From Nitrosomonas sp. (GTDB lineage: Bacteria; Pseudomonadota; Gammaproteobacteria; Burkholderiales; Nitrosomonadaceae), in the NCBI GenBank assembly GCA_020852475.1, contig JADZAR010000078.1, positions 1 through 42,042 on the forward strand: a stretch of 42,042 nucleotides of DNA. Reading direction: 5' to 3'. The first letter of the stretch is position 1, and each line of letters begins with the position of its first letter. Positions 1 through 7,454 of the stretch are shown piece after piece. The translations under genes were made by a program, and so were the position numbers. Below the pieces are notes generated by a model, which was not told the DNA's origin, ran no database searches, and worked only from the letters and a program-made list of their open reading frames with translations.

Positions 1-449
1 GCCAGCAGATAGAGCAGTATGATCAGTGGATAAGCATGCACATTATGCTCATAATAGATATGCTGATTGATAATTTCCACGGTTACCGGCTGACTTGTCA
101 GTTCGATAACCGTATAAACGCTCAATGAAGCCCCGGCAATGCCAATAAATCCTATTATTTTTTTTCTATACGCATCGGTTTCTGCAAAGTAAATTGCCAG
201 CGGCGCATATAGCGGCCAGATGATGCCGACAAAACTTCCATACAGATTGCCAAGCCAGAATTGCGTGAGTAGATTATTGTGTGCCAGTGAAATCCACAGC
301 AATCCTTCAGTAATTTGCTGTGCGGCAAAAACAAATGGAATCAGCGCAACGGGATAGTCTTTTCTTTCATTAACTTTTCCGATAATAGCTGTGCCGACGA
401 CCAAAAGACTGCCACCAACGATAAAACTTGCTTCTGCTGAAAAACACAT
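1..449 (-). CDS. DUF6629-like membrane protein (3' end cut off by window)
   Basis: The minus strand is open from about 509 to the left edge, so the C-terminus lies outside the window. I chose the ATG at 449 because the protein then begins MCFSAEASF, the characteristic opening of the DUF6629 family. An in-frame ATG at 509 would add 20 residues. Several hydrophobic stretches are visible, for example around VALIPFVFAAQQI and GSFVGIIWPLYAPLAIYF, so it is an integral membrane protein. No biochemical function is known to me for this family. It is divergent from dodecin. The family call rests on the N-terminal motif and the membrane pattern only. Confidence 0.6.
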   Translation of the reverse strand, partial: MCFSAEASFIVGGSLLVVGTAIIGKVNERKDYPVALIPFVFAAQQITEGLLWISLAHNNLLTQFWLGNLYGSFVGIIWPLYAPLAIYFAETDAYRKKIIGFIGIAGASLSVYTVIELTSQPVTVEIINQHIYYEHNVHAYPLIILLYLL

Positions 450-590
450 TGTTATTTTTGTCGGCAATCCTGCCGCACGCTTATCGAGGAATGAGTCAGA
501 TTCTAGCATATAACGGTTTTCCCAATTTGAATCGATTGATATCCTCAGGAATGAATTACTGGCGCAAACCGGTTTAATCGGACCGCAATT

Positions 591-611
591 TAGGTATACT
601 GTAAATACCTA
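591..611. promoter_or_regulatory. Inverted repeat upstream of dodecin (possible operator/promoter)
   Basis: TAGGTAT at 591-597 is mirrored by ATACCTA at 605-611 with a 7-nt spacer, 23 bases before the dodecin start. The left arm overlaps a possible -10 box (TATACT, 595-600); a -35 match is weak. It could be an operator or a chance palindrome. Confidence 0.25.
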
Positions 612-634
612 TTTTGACGGAAGGGAGAGAGAAG

Positions 635-844
635 ATGTCAGATCATATTTATAAAATTATGGAACTTACCGGTTCATCGACGACAGGCATACAAGGTGCA
701 ATTGAAAATGCGATAGTGCGCGCAGCAAAAACAGTTCAGGATATGCGCTGGTTCGAGGTCGTGGAAACCCGTGGGCACATTGATCAAGGGAAAATCGGGC
801 ACTGGCAGGTTACAATCAAGGTGGGCTTTACGCTGCGAGATTGA
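635..844 (+). CDS. Dodecin (flavin-binding protein)
   Basis: A 69-residue protein beginning [13 protein letters not shown]. It carries the dodecin hallmarks: the [14 protein letters not shown] helix, the segment [12 protein letters not shown] with the flavin-stacking Trp, and the end [10 protein letters not shown]. Dodecins form hollow dodecamers that bind riboflavin, FMN or FAD and are thought to buffer flavins in the cytoplasm. The start at 635 fits the family and follows a purine-rich ribosome site (AAGGGAGAGAGAAG). An in-frame start at 614 would add seven residues ahead of that site and is unlikely. The gene stands alone, 60 bases before hemJ on the same strand. Confidence 0.93.
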   Translation: MSDHIYKIMELTGSSTTGIQGAIENAIVRAAKTVQDMRWFEVVETRGHIDQGKIGHWQVTIKVGFTLRD

Positions 845-904
845 TTAGGTCATAACGTAATTGTGTGATCAGCTGTGATAACTCATAAACATTAGAAGAC
901 AACG

Positions 905-1324
905 ATGCTCTGGATAAAAGCGTTACATATTATCTTTATGGTTACCTGGTTTGCCGGATTGTTCTATCTGCCGCGCTTGTTCGTTTATCATGCGATGTGC
1001 GAGGATACACCGGGAAAAGAGCGTTTCAAAATTATGGAACGTAAACTGTTTTATGGCATCATGACGCCGAGCGCGGTATTGACAGTTGTTTTCGGCGTAT
1101 GGCTGTGGCTAGGGTACGGCTTCTCGGGGACGTGGCTTCACGCCAAACTGGCGCTGGTCGTTATACTGATCATTTACCATTACTATTGCGGAAAATTTGT
1201 CTCCGCATTTAAACATGACGCCAATCGGCATGGCCATGTTTATTATCGCCTCTTCAATGAATTTCCGGTATTGATATTATTTGCGGTTGTAATTCTGGTA
1301 GTCGTCAAACCCGCATTGTTTTAA
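905..1324 (+). CDS. hemJ: Protoporphyrinogen IX oxidase HemJ
   Basis: A 139-residue, very hydrophobic protein with about four membrane helices, of typical HemJ length. The N-terminus (LWIKALHIIFMVTWFAGLFY) has the conserved early His in helix 1, followed by YLPRLFVYH. These are standard family features. HemJ oxidises protoporphyrinogen IX to protoporphyrin IX in the inner membrane, the penultimate step of heme synthesis, and replaces HemG/HemY-type oxidases in many proteobacteria. It is 60 bases downstream of dodecin and might be co-transcribed, though no shared regulation is visible. The hemC-hemD-hemY cluster of the same pathway lies about 6 kb away on the other strand. Confidence 0.9.
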   Translation: MLWIKALHIIFMVTWFAGLFYLPRLFVYHAMCEDTPGKERFKIMERKLFYGIMTPSAVLTVVFGVWLWLGYGFSGTWLHAKLALVVILIIYHYYCGKFVSAFKHDANRHGHVYYRLFNEFPVLILFAVVILVVVKPALF

Positions 1325-1345
1325 CAGCTTATGTGTTTGGTTCAT

Positions 1346-1359
1346 GGCGGCCGGCCGCC
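1346..1359. repeat. Perfect 14-bp GC palindrome downstream of hemJ
   Basis: GGCGGCCGGCCGCC is fully self-complementary and lies 22 bases after the hemJ stop. It is followed by two overlapping hairpins: ACCTC/GAGGT at 1398-1411, and GTCTTC/GAAGAC at 1410-1426 with a 5-nt loop. No T-run follows, so none is a clear intrinsic terminator. The rest of the 1325-1586 gap shows no gene. Confidence 0.35.
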
Positions 1360-1586
1360 GACTCAACCATCGGCCATGCAAGGTGCTTGGATTCAGAACC
1401 TCGTTTGAGGTCTTCTTCGGGAAGACGGTGCGTCACGCTAAACCAACGTTAGGTGTGTTATTGTTGCACTTCGAATTCGAGCCTGCGTATGTTTAAGCCA
1501 GGCGGGTACACAGCTTGATTTGCAGTCCCCATGCTGTAATTGAATCAAACAGCACTCTTCAAAGAGTGTCCAGTTTTGTACCAAAT

Positions 1587-1662
1587 TGGCTCCCCGACCA
1601 GGGCTCGAACCTGGGACCTGCGGATTAACAGTCCGTCGCTCTACCGACTGAGCTATCGGGGA
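1587..1662 (-). tRNA. tRNA-Asn (anticodon GTT)
   Basis: On the minus strand a complete 76-nt cloverleaf can be read. The acceptor stem is TCCCCGA paired with TCGGGGA, the D-arm contains AGCTCAGTCGGTAGAGC, the anticodon loop is CTGTTAA (anticodon at 1627-1629), and the T-arm is CCAGG-TTCGAGC-CCTGG. The discriminator is G and CCA is encoded at 1589-1587. The predicted proteins that overlap it on both strands are artefacts. Confidence 0.97.
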
Positions 1663-1879
1663 TTTGAAAAAGATGCCAATGTTAACGGTTTGAGCCATTC
1701 AGGTCAACTGCTGCATGATTTTTTGAATGAAAGTCTTACAAAAGTGAATGCTTGTTGTATACGATAAGACTACTCGAACCGCAAATTGCGGTTACAAGTG
1801 TGACATAATGGAACGCGTAAGCCGTTAATCTAGTTTATTTCTACTGAAAATGGTATTGCAGTAATCTTATTACATTTTT

Positions 1880-2371
1880 ATGAGCGTATTCAAATCTAAA
1901 ATCGACAAATGGTTGTTGTTTTGCCTGACTCTTTCAATCGTCGCGTGTCTGCTGGGTGCTTTTGTTGCGCTAAAAGTCGGTGGAAGCGTCAATTATGTTT
2001 TTGCTGTTTTCTTTTTGGTAATGGGTGCGGGATTTCCGTTGTGGATCATGATGTCCACCCGATACATTGTGAATGCGGAGAATCTTGAAATAGTAAGCGG
2101 TCCATTTACCTGGAACATTCCAATCGAATCGATTACGGCGCTACGCGATAGCCAGAGCGCATCGGCAAGTCCGGCCTTGTCGCTGGATCGGCTGGAAATC
2201 ATCTACGATGAAGACAAATCGATTCTCGTTTCACCTGAAGATAAAATGAAGTTTATAGAAAAACTGGGCATTGAGAAATACACCGGCATGCACAAAAACA
2301 GGCAGCGGACATCGAAAGACAAAACTTCGGTAAATTCGAAGAAGAAACAAAAAAACCGCAGAAGTTTGTGA
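1880..2371 (+). CDS. Small membrane protein with bacterial PH-like domain
   Basis: A 163-residue protein with two N-terminal membrane helices (about residues 10-32 and 37-57). A soluble segment follows that starts STRYIVNAENLEIVSGPFTW and contains IPIESITALRDS and LEIIYDEDKSILVSPED. This layout matches small DUF1200/bPH-type proteins that place a PH-like beta-barrel after a membrane hairpin. The last 30 residues are lysine/arginine-rich. The substrate or partner is unknown. It lies between tRNA-Asn and the convergent mtnA gene with no obvious operon partner. Confidence 0.65.
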   Translation: MSVFKSKIDKWLLFCLTLSIVACLLGAFVALKVGGSVNYVFAVFFLVMGAGFPLWIMMSTRYIVNAENLEIVSGPFTWNIPIESITALRDSQSASASPALSLDRLEIIYDEDKSILVSPEDKMKFIEKLGIEKYTGMHKNRQRTSKDKTSVNSKKKQKNRRSL

Positions 2372-2436
2372 GAACATTTGCTTGCGATGTGCCGGGCAAA
2401 ACTCGTCAGGCTAGCGCAAACCAGTTGTCGTCGTAT

Positions 2437-3498
2437 TCAAATCTGTAGCGTGCTTTGCTGCGGTATGAGTTGCCGGACTCTGTCAGCTTGAAAATCGTTT
2501 CCGGTAAAAACACCGCAATCCAGTATCCAGCGCGATACCAGTTTCGCCGGCGTAACATCGAAAGCCGGATTGTAGACCGGAGAATCCGGCGTCGCCCATT
2601 CGACCCGGCCAAACACACCTTCGACACCGGAGACTTCGCTGGCGCTGCGCTGTTCGATCGGTATCCGGTCACCATCGAAGCATGCCCAGTCCATCGTTGT
2701 ATAGGGACCTGCAACGTAAAACGGTATCCGGTGGTGGTGCGCCAGAACGGCTAAGCCATAGGTGCCGATTTTATTGGCAAAGTCACCATTGGCGGCTATC
2801 CGGTCGCAGCCGACGATAATTTTCTGTACTTTCCTCAACCGCATCAGGTGTGCGGCCATGTTGTCGGTAATTAATGTATAGGGGATACCCAGCTTTTTCA
2901 GCTCCCACGTGGTCAGCCGCGCGCCCTGAAGCAGCGGCCGCGTCTCATCGACATACACATGGATGGTTTTACCCTGCGCGCTGGCCTTTCTGATCACGCC
3001 AAGCGCGGTGCCGCTGCCTGCCGTCGCCAGTCCGCCGGTATTGCAATGCGTGAGAATATGATCCCCGTCGCTAATCAACTCCGCACCGTTTTCTGCAATC
3101 CGTGTGCAAAGCGATACATCTTCATTGAACAAGTGGACTGCAATGCCGAGCAGTTCCTCGGGGGTTTTTCCTGACGCGATTCCGGCCATCATGCGATCCA
3201 TGCACATCATCAGGTTTACTGCGGTCGGTCGCGCCGCATGCAATGCTCGTGCTTCATCAAGCAATTGCGCATAGCTCGCGCCCTTTATCGCGGATTGTCC
3301 CAGGCTTAGCGCCGCCGTAACGCCAATCAGAGGCGCGCCGCGGACCTTCAGGGCTTTGATTGCGTCAATTGCTTCGCTTACTGTGCGGAGTAGCAGCCAT
3401 TCTTCCTTCAGTGGCAACAGGGTTTGATCCAGTATCCAAAGCTCCGCATCTTTCGACATATGCACAAAACGCAGCGCCAGCGCATTCAGATTGATCAT
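2437..3498 (-). CDS. mtnA: S-methyl-5-thioribose-1-phosphate isomerase
   Basis: A 353-residue aldose-ketose isomerase of the eIF2B-like family. It converts 5-methylthioribose-1-phosphate to 5-methylthioribulose-1-phosphate, the isomerase step in salvage of the methylthioadenosine left by polyamine synthesis. Visible motifs are KVRGAP at 51-56, the catalytic Cys at 152 in HCNTGG, and the catalytic Asp at 232 in GCDRIAANGD followed by ANKIGT. Length is normal. It follows the class II aldolase gene on the same strand after about 100 bases, so the two probably act in one pathway. No mtnC, mtnD or mtnP is in the window. Confidence 0.93.
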   Translation of the reverse strand: MINLNALALRFVHMSKDAELWILDQTLLPLKEEWLLLRTVSEAIDAIKALKVRGAPLIGVTAALSLGQSAIKGASYAQLLDEARALHAARPTAVNLMMCMDRMMAGIASGKTPEELLGIAVHLFNEDVSLCTRIAENGAELISDGDHILTHCNTGGLATAGSGTALGVIRKASAQGKTIHVYVDETRPLLQGARLTTWELKKLGIPYTLITDNMAAHLMRLRKVQKIIVGCDRIAANGDFANKIGTYGLAVLAHHHRIPFYVAGPYTTMDWACFDGDRIPIEQRSASEVSGVEGVFGRVEWATPDSPVYNPAFDVTPAKLVSRWILDCGVFTGNDFQADRVRQLIPQQSTLQI

Positions 3499-3600
3499 TT
3501 CATTACTTGCCTTCCGCTCGCGTTAACACTGACAGAGCGAACAAACACTGGGCGTAATCGTTGATCATTGCGGAGATCATCTTCGTTACTTTGGGAAAGA

Positions 3601-4278
3601 TCATAACAGGCGATCCCCGATGCGTTGCCGAAGGATTCTGAGTGCCGCGATCTCGTCATCCGGAAGAAATGTCAACCCGCCGAGGGTGGCGGCTTTCCAT
3701 AGAATTTCCGCGGAATGTTCAATGCGCTCCATCCCCTTCCAGGCTTCTTCCAGGCTTTCGCCCCAGGCCAGTGCGCCATGCCGCGCCAGAATCAGTGCGC
3801 GATAACGCGGTAGAAAACTACTTAGATTTTCGCCCATAGCTTGCGAGCCGGGTCGTGCATAAGGTACAAAAGGTATGTCGCCGCAGCTCAGAATGACTTC
3901 ACTCAGTGCATGAGACGGCAGGCACGTCAGATCGGGGCGCGCAATGGACCAGGCGATCGCTGTCGGTGGATGTGCGTGAACCACCGCTTTCGCCTGATGA
4001 CATTGCCGGTAAATTTCCAGATGCATCTGCCGCTCCGAAGAAGGCTGGCCACTCAGAATACGACCATCCAGGCTAATCAGCGCCATGTCCTCCGGTTGCA
4101 TGAAAGCTTTTGAAACACCCGAGGGAGTTATCAATATTTCATTTTCATTGACGCGCCAGGAAATATTGCCATCGGCTGCCGCCAGCATGTTTTTTTGATG
4201 CAGACGCCGCGCGACGGTAATGATATCCTCACAGATATGCCGGTGTCTTGTTAGGGTCGAAGACGTGTCCGTAGTCAT
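3601..4278 (-). CDS. Class II aldolase/adducin family protein, MtnB-like or methylthioribulose-phosphate aldolase
   Basis: A 225-residue zinc-dependent class II aldolase-fold protein. Metal-binding histidines are visible at 101 and 103 (HAHPP) and 167 (ARHGALAWG). Glu82 in SERQMHLEIY sits where FucA-type aldolases have their catalytic Glu. The neighbour mtnA suggests the substrate is 5-methylthioribulose-1-phosphate. Two reactions are then possible: dehydration (MtnB, leading to methionine) or retro-aldol cleavage (the DHAP shunt). The sequence resembles the FucA/aldolase branch at least as much as MtnB, and no mtnC or mtnD is adjacent, so I leave the symbol blank. The fold and pathway link are secure; the exact reaction is not. 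Confidence 0.8.
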   Translation of the reverse strand: MTTDTSSTLTRHRHICEDIITVARRLHQKNMLAAADGNISWRVNENEILITPSGVSKAFMQPEDMALISLDGRILSGQPSSERQMHLEIYRQCHQAKAVVHAHPPTAIAWSIARPDLTCLPSHALSEVILSCGDIPFVPYARPGSQAMGENLSSFLPRYRALILARHGALAWGESLEEAWKGMERIEHSAEILWKAATLGGLTFLPDDEIAALRILRQRIGDRLL

Positions 4279-4374
4279 TATGTCCGCTGCATCACGTGCA
4301 AAAATACGTATGCTTTTTTATGTCCTGATCCGGTAAAAAATGCTGATAATATTTGTTCAACTCGATTGATCCAC

Positions 4375-4500
4375 ATGTCCGCTGATCAAAAAAACGCATT
4401 GCTTTTTTTACTCATCTTCTTCCTGATGTTTCTGAATTTTTCCGGCGATCCCTGCAACGACTGGAATTATGAAGATATCTGGGTCGTGGAATGCGAATAA
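4375..4500 (+). CDS. Possible 41-residue single-span membrane protein
   Basis: ATG at 4375 to TAA at 4500 encodes a peptide with a short charged start (MSADQKNA), one strongly hydrophobic helix (LLFLLIFFLMFLNF) and an acidic, Trp- and Cys-containing tail ending VVECE. The pattern looks like a genuine small membrane protein. However, there is no convincing ribosome site upstream, and the gene sits alone between two minus-strand genes. I do not recognise a family. It could be chance. Confidence 0.3.
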   Translation: MSADQKNALLFLLIFFLMFLNFSGDPCNDWNYEDIWVVECE

Positions 4501-4531
4501 TCTGCTGCGGTATACCGGCTATACAAGACTT

Positions 4532-4915
4532 TTATTCACCCGTCCGGAAGGCGTAATATTCCGACTCAACCGAAAAATCTTCCCAGATAAATGGCGGATG
4601 CGGCGTCGGAAAAGTCGGCAGCCAGAAAGTAGCCAGATCCAGCGCACCACTCGCTGTTCGACTTGCCGTGTGCACAAGTCCTCGCAGAACGCCTTCCGTC
4701 ACGCCCACCAGTTCGTTATCAGTCTTATGCTGCCACAAACTGATCGTTTTAGGTAATTCCATCCAGCCGGTAGCCACGTTGACAACGCCGCTGATCAGCT
4801 TCAAACCGGATCGTGCAAAATAGACTTCCGTCGCAGTCCGATCATCCGCCCTGGCTTGAAACGAAAAAAGGAGTGGCAATAACAGGAGTGCGATAAATCT
4901 TGCTTTTGATCTCAT
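4532..4915 (-). CDS. Exosortase system-associated protein, TIGR04073-like
   Basis: From the ATG at 4915 (MRSKARF) the product has 127 residues. It begins with a signal peptide (LLLLPLLFSFQARA, cleavage likely after ARA), so it is exported. An upstream in-frame start at 4987 would place 24 extra residues before the signal and is rejected. The mature part has the TIGR04073 pattern: a GLKLISGVVNVATGWMELPK helix, a conserved EGVLRGLVHTASRTASGALD segment, then TFWLPTFPTPHPPFIWED. Members often occur in genomes with exosortase and exopolysaccharide loci. Their function is unknown and no such locus is adjacent here. Confidence 0.7.
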   Translation of the reverse strand: MRSKARFIALLLLPLLFSFQARADDRTATEVYFARSGLKLISGVVNVATGWMELPKTISLWQHKTDNELVGVTEGVLRGLVHTASRTASGALDLATFWLPTFPTPHPPFIWEDFSVESEYYAFRTGE

Positions 4916-5164
4916 AGTCAGAATTCCCGTGTTCCGTATCAAAAAGATAGGCATCCTATTATAAGGGGAAATACCGTACAAACCCATTTTCTGTTTGTGT
5001 TGAAATTACACTTTTTAGGAATGCGCCAAAAGTTACGCTGAATGAGCGCAGCAAGCAACCATAAAGCTGGCCCGCGGTGCTGGGCTCGTCGGCGCTGGCA
5101 TCAACTGTAAGTGGAGAAAACATTTCCGGCGCACTGCCAGCGTAGTCACGCAGGCAGCATGAGG

Positions 5165-5252
5165 TGGTGCCCGGGGCCGGAGTCGAACCGGCACGGACGC
5201 AATGTCCGAGGGATTTTAAGTCCCTTGTGTCTACCAATTTCACCACCCGGGC
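5165..5252 (-). tRNA. tRNA-Leu (anticodon TAA)
   Basis: An 88-nt class II tRNA reads from 5252 down. The acceptor stem is GCCCGGG paired with CCCGGGC, the anticodon loop is CTTAAAA with anticodon TAA, a long variable arm (CGGACATTGCGTCCG) follows, then the T-arm GCCGG-TTCGACT-CCGGC, discriminator A and an encoded CCA. The long variable arm confirms the leucine class. Confidence 0.97.
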
Positions 5253-5427
5253 ATCTGAATCGCGACAATCATTATTGTATTTAATTTACAATTACTTATC
5301 GCGATGATGAGCGTTGTAAAGAGGTGTGATTATACCTTGAAAAGAAATGATTTAACAGGACTTGTTCATTTGCGGATTGACCATTCATGATAACCAGCAT
5401 TTTTCTGTTTTCTGACATACAGCACGC

Positions 5428-6330
5428 CTACCGGCAATTTTCTGCGATTGTAGCTTCTTTTACGCCCGCCGCAACAGTCGGATACCGCAGCGTCACGTGC
5501 AGCTCTTTTTTCATACGCCGATTGCTGATGCGTCTTGATTCATTCATAAAAGACAACATACCCGGAGAAATGCGGCCTGTCGCTTGATCGCGCGAAATGC
5601 GCGGCGGGCGTGACAAGTTGAAATGGTCGGCGACGAGATCGAAATAATCACCCATCTTCATTTGTGTATCATCTGTCGCATTGTAGACCCGACCAGATTT
5701 ACCGTGCCGGATTGCAGCACAAATGATCCGCGCAAGGTCATCAGCGTGAATATGGTTGGTATAACCATCATCCTGAGCGATAAATGCCGGGATACCCTCA
5801 CGAATTCTTTTTACTGGCAGGCGATCACTGGCATAAATACCGGGAACGCGCAATATTGAAACCGGAATACGATTACGCCTACCCCATGCACGCACCTGGT
5901 TTTCGGCACTCACCCGCCGGACAGCTCTTGCATTAAACGGACTCAAGCGCCTGGTTTCATTGATTATTTTTCCTTGACAGTCGCCATAAACGCCGCTAGT
6001 GCTGATATAGATGAGTTGTTGTGGTAGAATTTTCGATTTTCCTTTTGTCCATTCTGACAATGCAGCAAGCAAGTTGGCTGTGCGTGTGTCGCGCACTCCA
6101 TGATTCGGCGGCGGTGCCAGATGTATAATGATTTGCGCGATACCTGCAAGCTTTTTCAGACTGCTGCGTCGATCAAGATCGCCTGCGATTGCCCTGACAC
6201 CGAGCGAACAAAATGGACGCGCTTTATCCGGATGACGAAATAAGCCAAAAATTCGATATTTTTCTTGCAGAAGCGGTGCAACGCGTAAGGCGATATCGCC
6301 ACAACCAACCATGAGCACAGTTTTTTTCAT
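5428..6330 (-). CDS. NAD(P)-dependent epimerase/dehydratase-like SDR protein
   Basis: A 300-residue extended-SDR-fold protein. It has an N-terminal nucleotide-binding motif (VLMVGCGDIALR) in place of the usual GxxGxxG, a second strand with IIHLAPPP, and a YISTSGVYGDCQG segment that supplies the Ser/Tyr of the active site. A YTNHIHADDLARI motif near residue 195 and a typical YNATDD segment follow. This resembles the YeeZ-like atypical SDRs, whose substrate is unknown. The gene is divergent from the ferredoxin reductase gene with 49 bases between starts, so they share a promoter region. Substrate and pathway cannot be read from the sequence. Confidence 0.75.
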   Translation of the reverse strand: MKKTVLMVGCGDIALRVAPLLQEKYRIFGLFRHPDKARPFCSLGVRAIAGDLDRRSSLKKLAGIAQIIIHLAPPPNHGVRDTRTANLLAALSEWTKGKSKILPQQLIYISTSGVYGDCQGKIINETRRLSPFNARAVRRVSAENQVRAWGRRNRIPVSILRVPGIYASDRLPVKRIREGIPAFIAQDDGYTNHIHADDLARIICAAIRHGKSGRVYNATDDTQMKMGDYFDLVADHFNLSRPPRISRDQATGRISPGMLSFMNESRRISNRRMKKELHVTLRYPTVAAGVKEATIAENCR

Positions 6331-6379
6331 TTAAGCTTTTTATCCCTTTTCTCTAATTTTCGATTCTTTTTGCAGTTCA

Positions 6380-7414
6380 ATGACGCACAAAATCATTATA
6401 AAACCCAGCGAGCATGTTCTGAATACCACGCCCGGAGAAACCATATTACAAGCCGCCTTGCGCGAGGGCATTTCTCTGCCTTACGGTTGCCGCAACGGAT
6501 CATGTGGCGTCTGCAAAGGTAAAATCTTGCAAGGCGAAGTTGATTATGGCCGCCATGACGAAGAAACGCTGACAGGTGAAGAAAAACAAGCCGGCATGGC
6601 TTTGTTCTGCTGCGCTGAGCCATTATCAGATCTGGTGATCGAATGTCATGAGATCAGCGCCATCAAAGACATAGAGGTCAAAACACTGCCCGCTCGAGTT
6701 GCGAGCCTCGAGCGTATTGCACCGGATGTCATGCTCGTTGCCCTGAAATTACCCGCCAATCAGCGATTGCAGTTCATGGCGGGGCAGTATATCGACATCC
6801 TGCTCAAGGACGGCAAGCGCCGCAGCTTCTCTCTCGCCAATGCGCCACATGATGACGAGGTACTGCAATTACATGTGCGCAATTATCCCGGCGGGGTGTT
6901 TACCGAGCAAGTTTTTGCCACAATGAAAATCAAGGACATTCTTCGCTTTGAAGGGCCATTGGGTTCATTTTTTCTGCGCGACACGCCGCCTGATGTACCT
7001 ATAATTTTCTTAGCCAGCGGAACAGGATTCGCACCGATAAAAAGCATACTTGAACATGTTTTTTATCAGAACAAAGATGGTTCGCATGTCATGACGCTTT
7101 ACTGGGGTGTGCGTAACAGGGCGGATCTTTATCTGCTTGATCTCATCGCGAAATGGCAGCAACAGCATAAGAATTTTTCGTTTATTCCAGTGCTGTCCGA
7201 CGCCTTGCCTGAGGATGCCTGGACCGGCAGGACAGGTTTCGTTCACGAAGCCGTTTTGCAAGATTATGCGACACTGGAGAACCACAAGGTTTATGCCTGC
7301 GGCTCTCCGATCATGGTTAAAGCGGCTTATCAGGACTTTACAGCGTTGCGCAATTTACCTAAAGACAGTTTCTTCTCTGACGTTTTTACGCCTTCAAGCA
7401 ACAAAACGCTATAA
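6380..7414 (+). CDS. CDP-6-deoxy-delta-3,4-glucoseen reductase-like 2Fe-2S/FAD oxidoreductase
   Basis: A 344-residue electron-transfer protein. An N-terminal plant-type 2Fe-2S ferredoxin domain has Cys37, Cys42, Cys45 and Cys77/78 in PYGCRNGSCGVCKG and FCCAE. A ferredoxin-NADP reductase-type FAD domain (RRSFSLANAP near 147) and an NAD domain (ASGTGFAPIKS near 212, CGSPIMV near the end) follow. This is the AscD/Fre-like arrangement common in betaproteobacteria, where it is usually annotated as CDP-6-deoxy-L-threo-D-glycero-4-hexulose-3-dehydrase reductase. There is no CDP-sugar gene nearby, so the true electron acceptor is probably another protein. It converges on hemY. Confidence 0.85.
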   Translation: MTHKIIIKPSEHVLNTTPGETILQAALREGISLPYGCRNGSCGVCKGKILQGEVDYGRHDEETLTGEEKQAGMALFCCAEPLSDLVIECHEISAIKDIEVKTLPARVASLERIAPDVMLVALKLPANQRLQFMAGQYIDILLKDGKRRSFSLANAPHDDEVLQLHVRNYPGGVFTEQVFATMKIKDILRFEGPLGSFFLRDTPPDVPIIFLASGTGFAPIKSILEHVFYQNKDGSHVMTLYWGVRNRADLYLLDLIAKWQQQHKNFSFIPVLSDALPEDAWTGRTGFVHEAVLQDYATLENHKVYACGSPIMVKAAYQDFTALRNLPKDSFFSDVFTPSSNKTL

Positions 7415-7454
7415 GCACTGTTATTCTAAGTCATGCCTGTTTAAGCTTAATTGT

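Noticed and set aside
1587-1662. tRNA-Asn as an integration (att) site
   Set aside because: There is no duplicated tRNA 3' end, integrase or foreign block beside it.
1438-1767. Protein-like frames across the tRNA-Asn region on both strands
   Set aside because: They run through the tRNA gene itself and are well-known translation artefacts of tRNAs.
4959-5246. Frame starting MVKLVDTRDLKS on the minus strand
   Set aside because: This is the conceptual translation of tRNA-Leu and its flank, a classic false gene.
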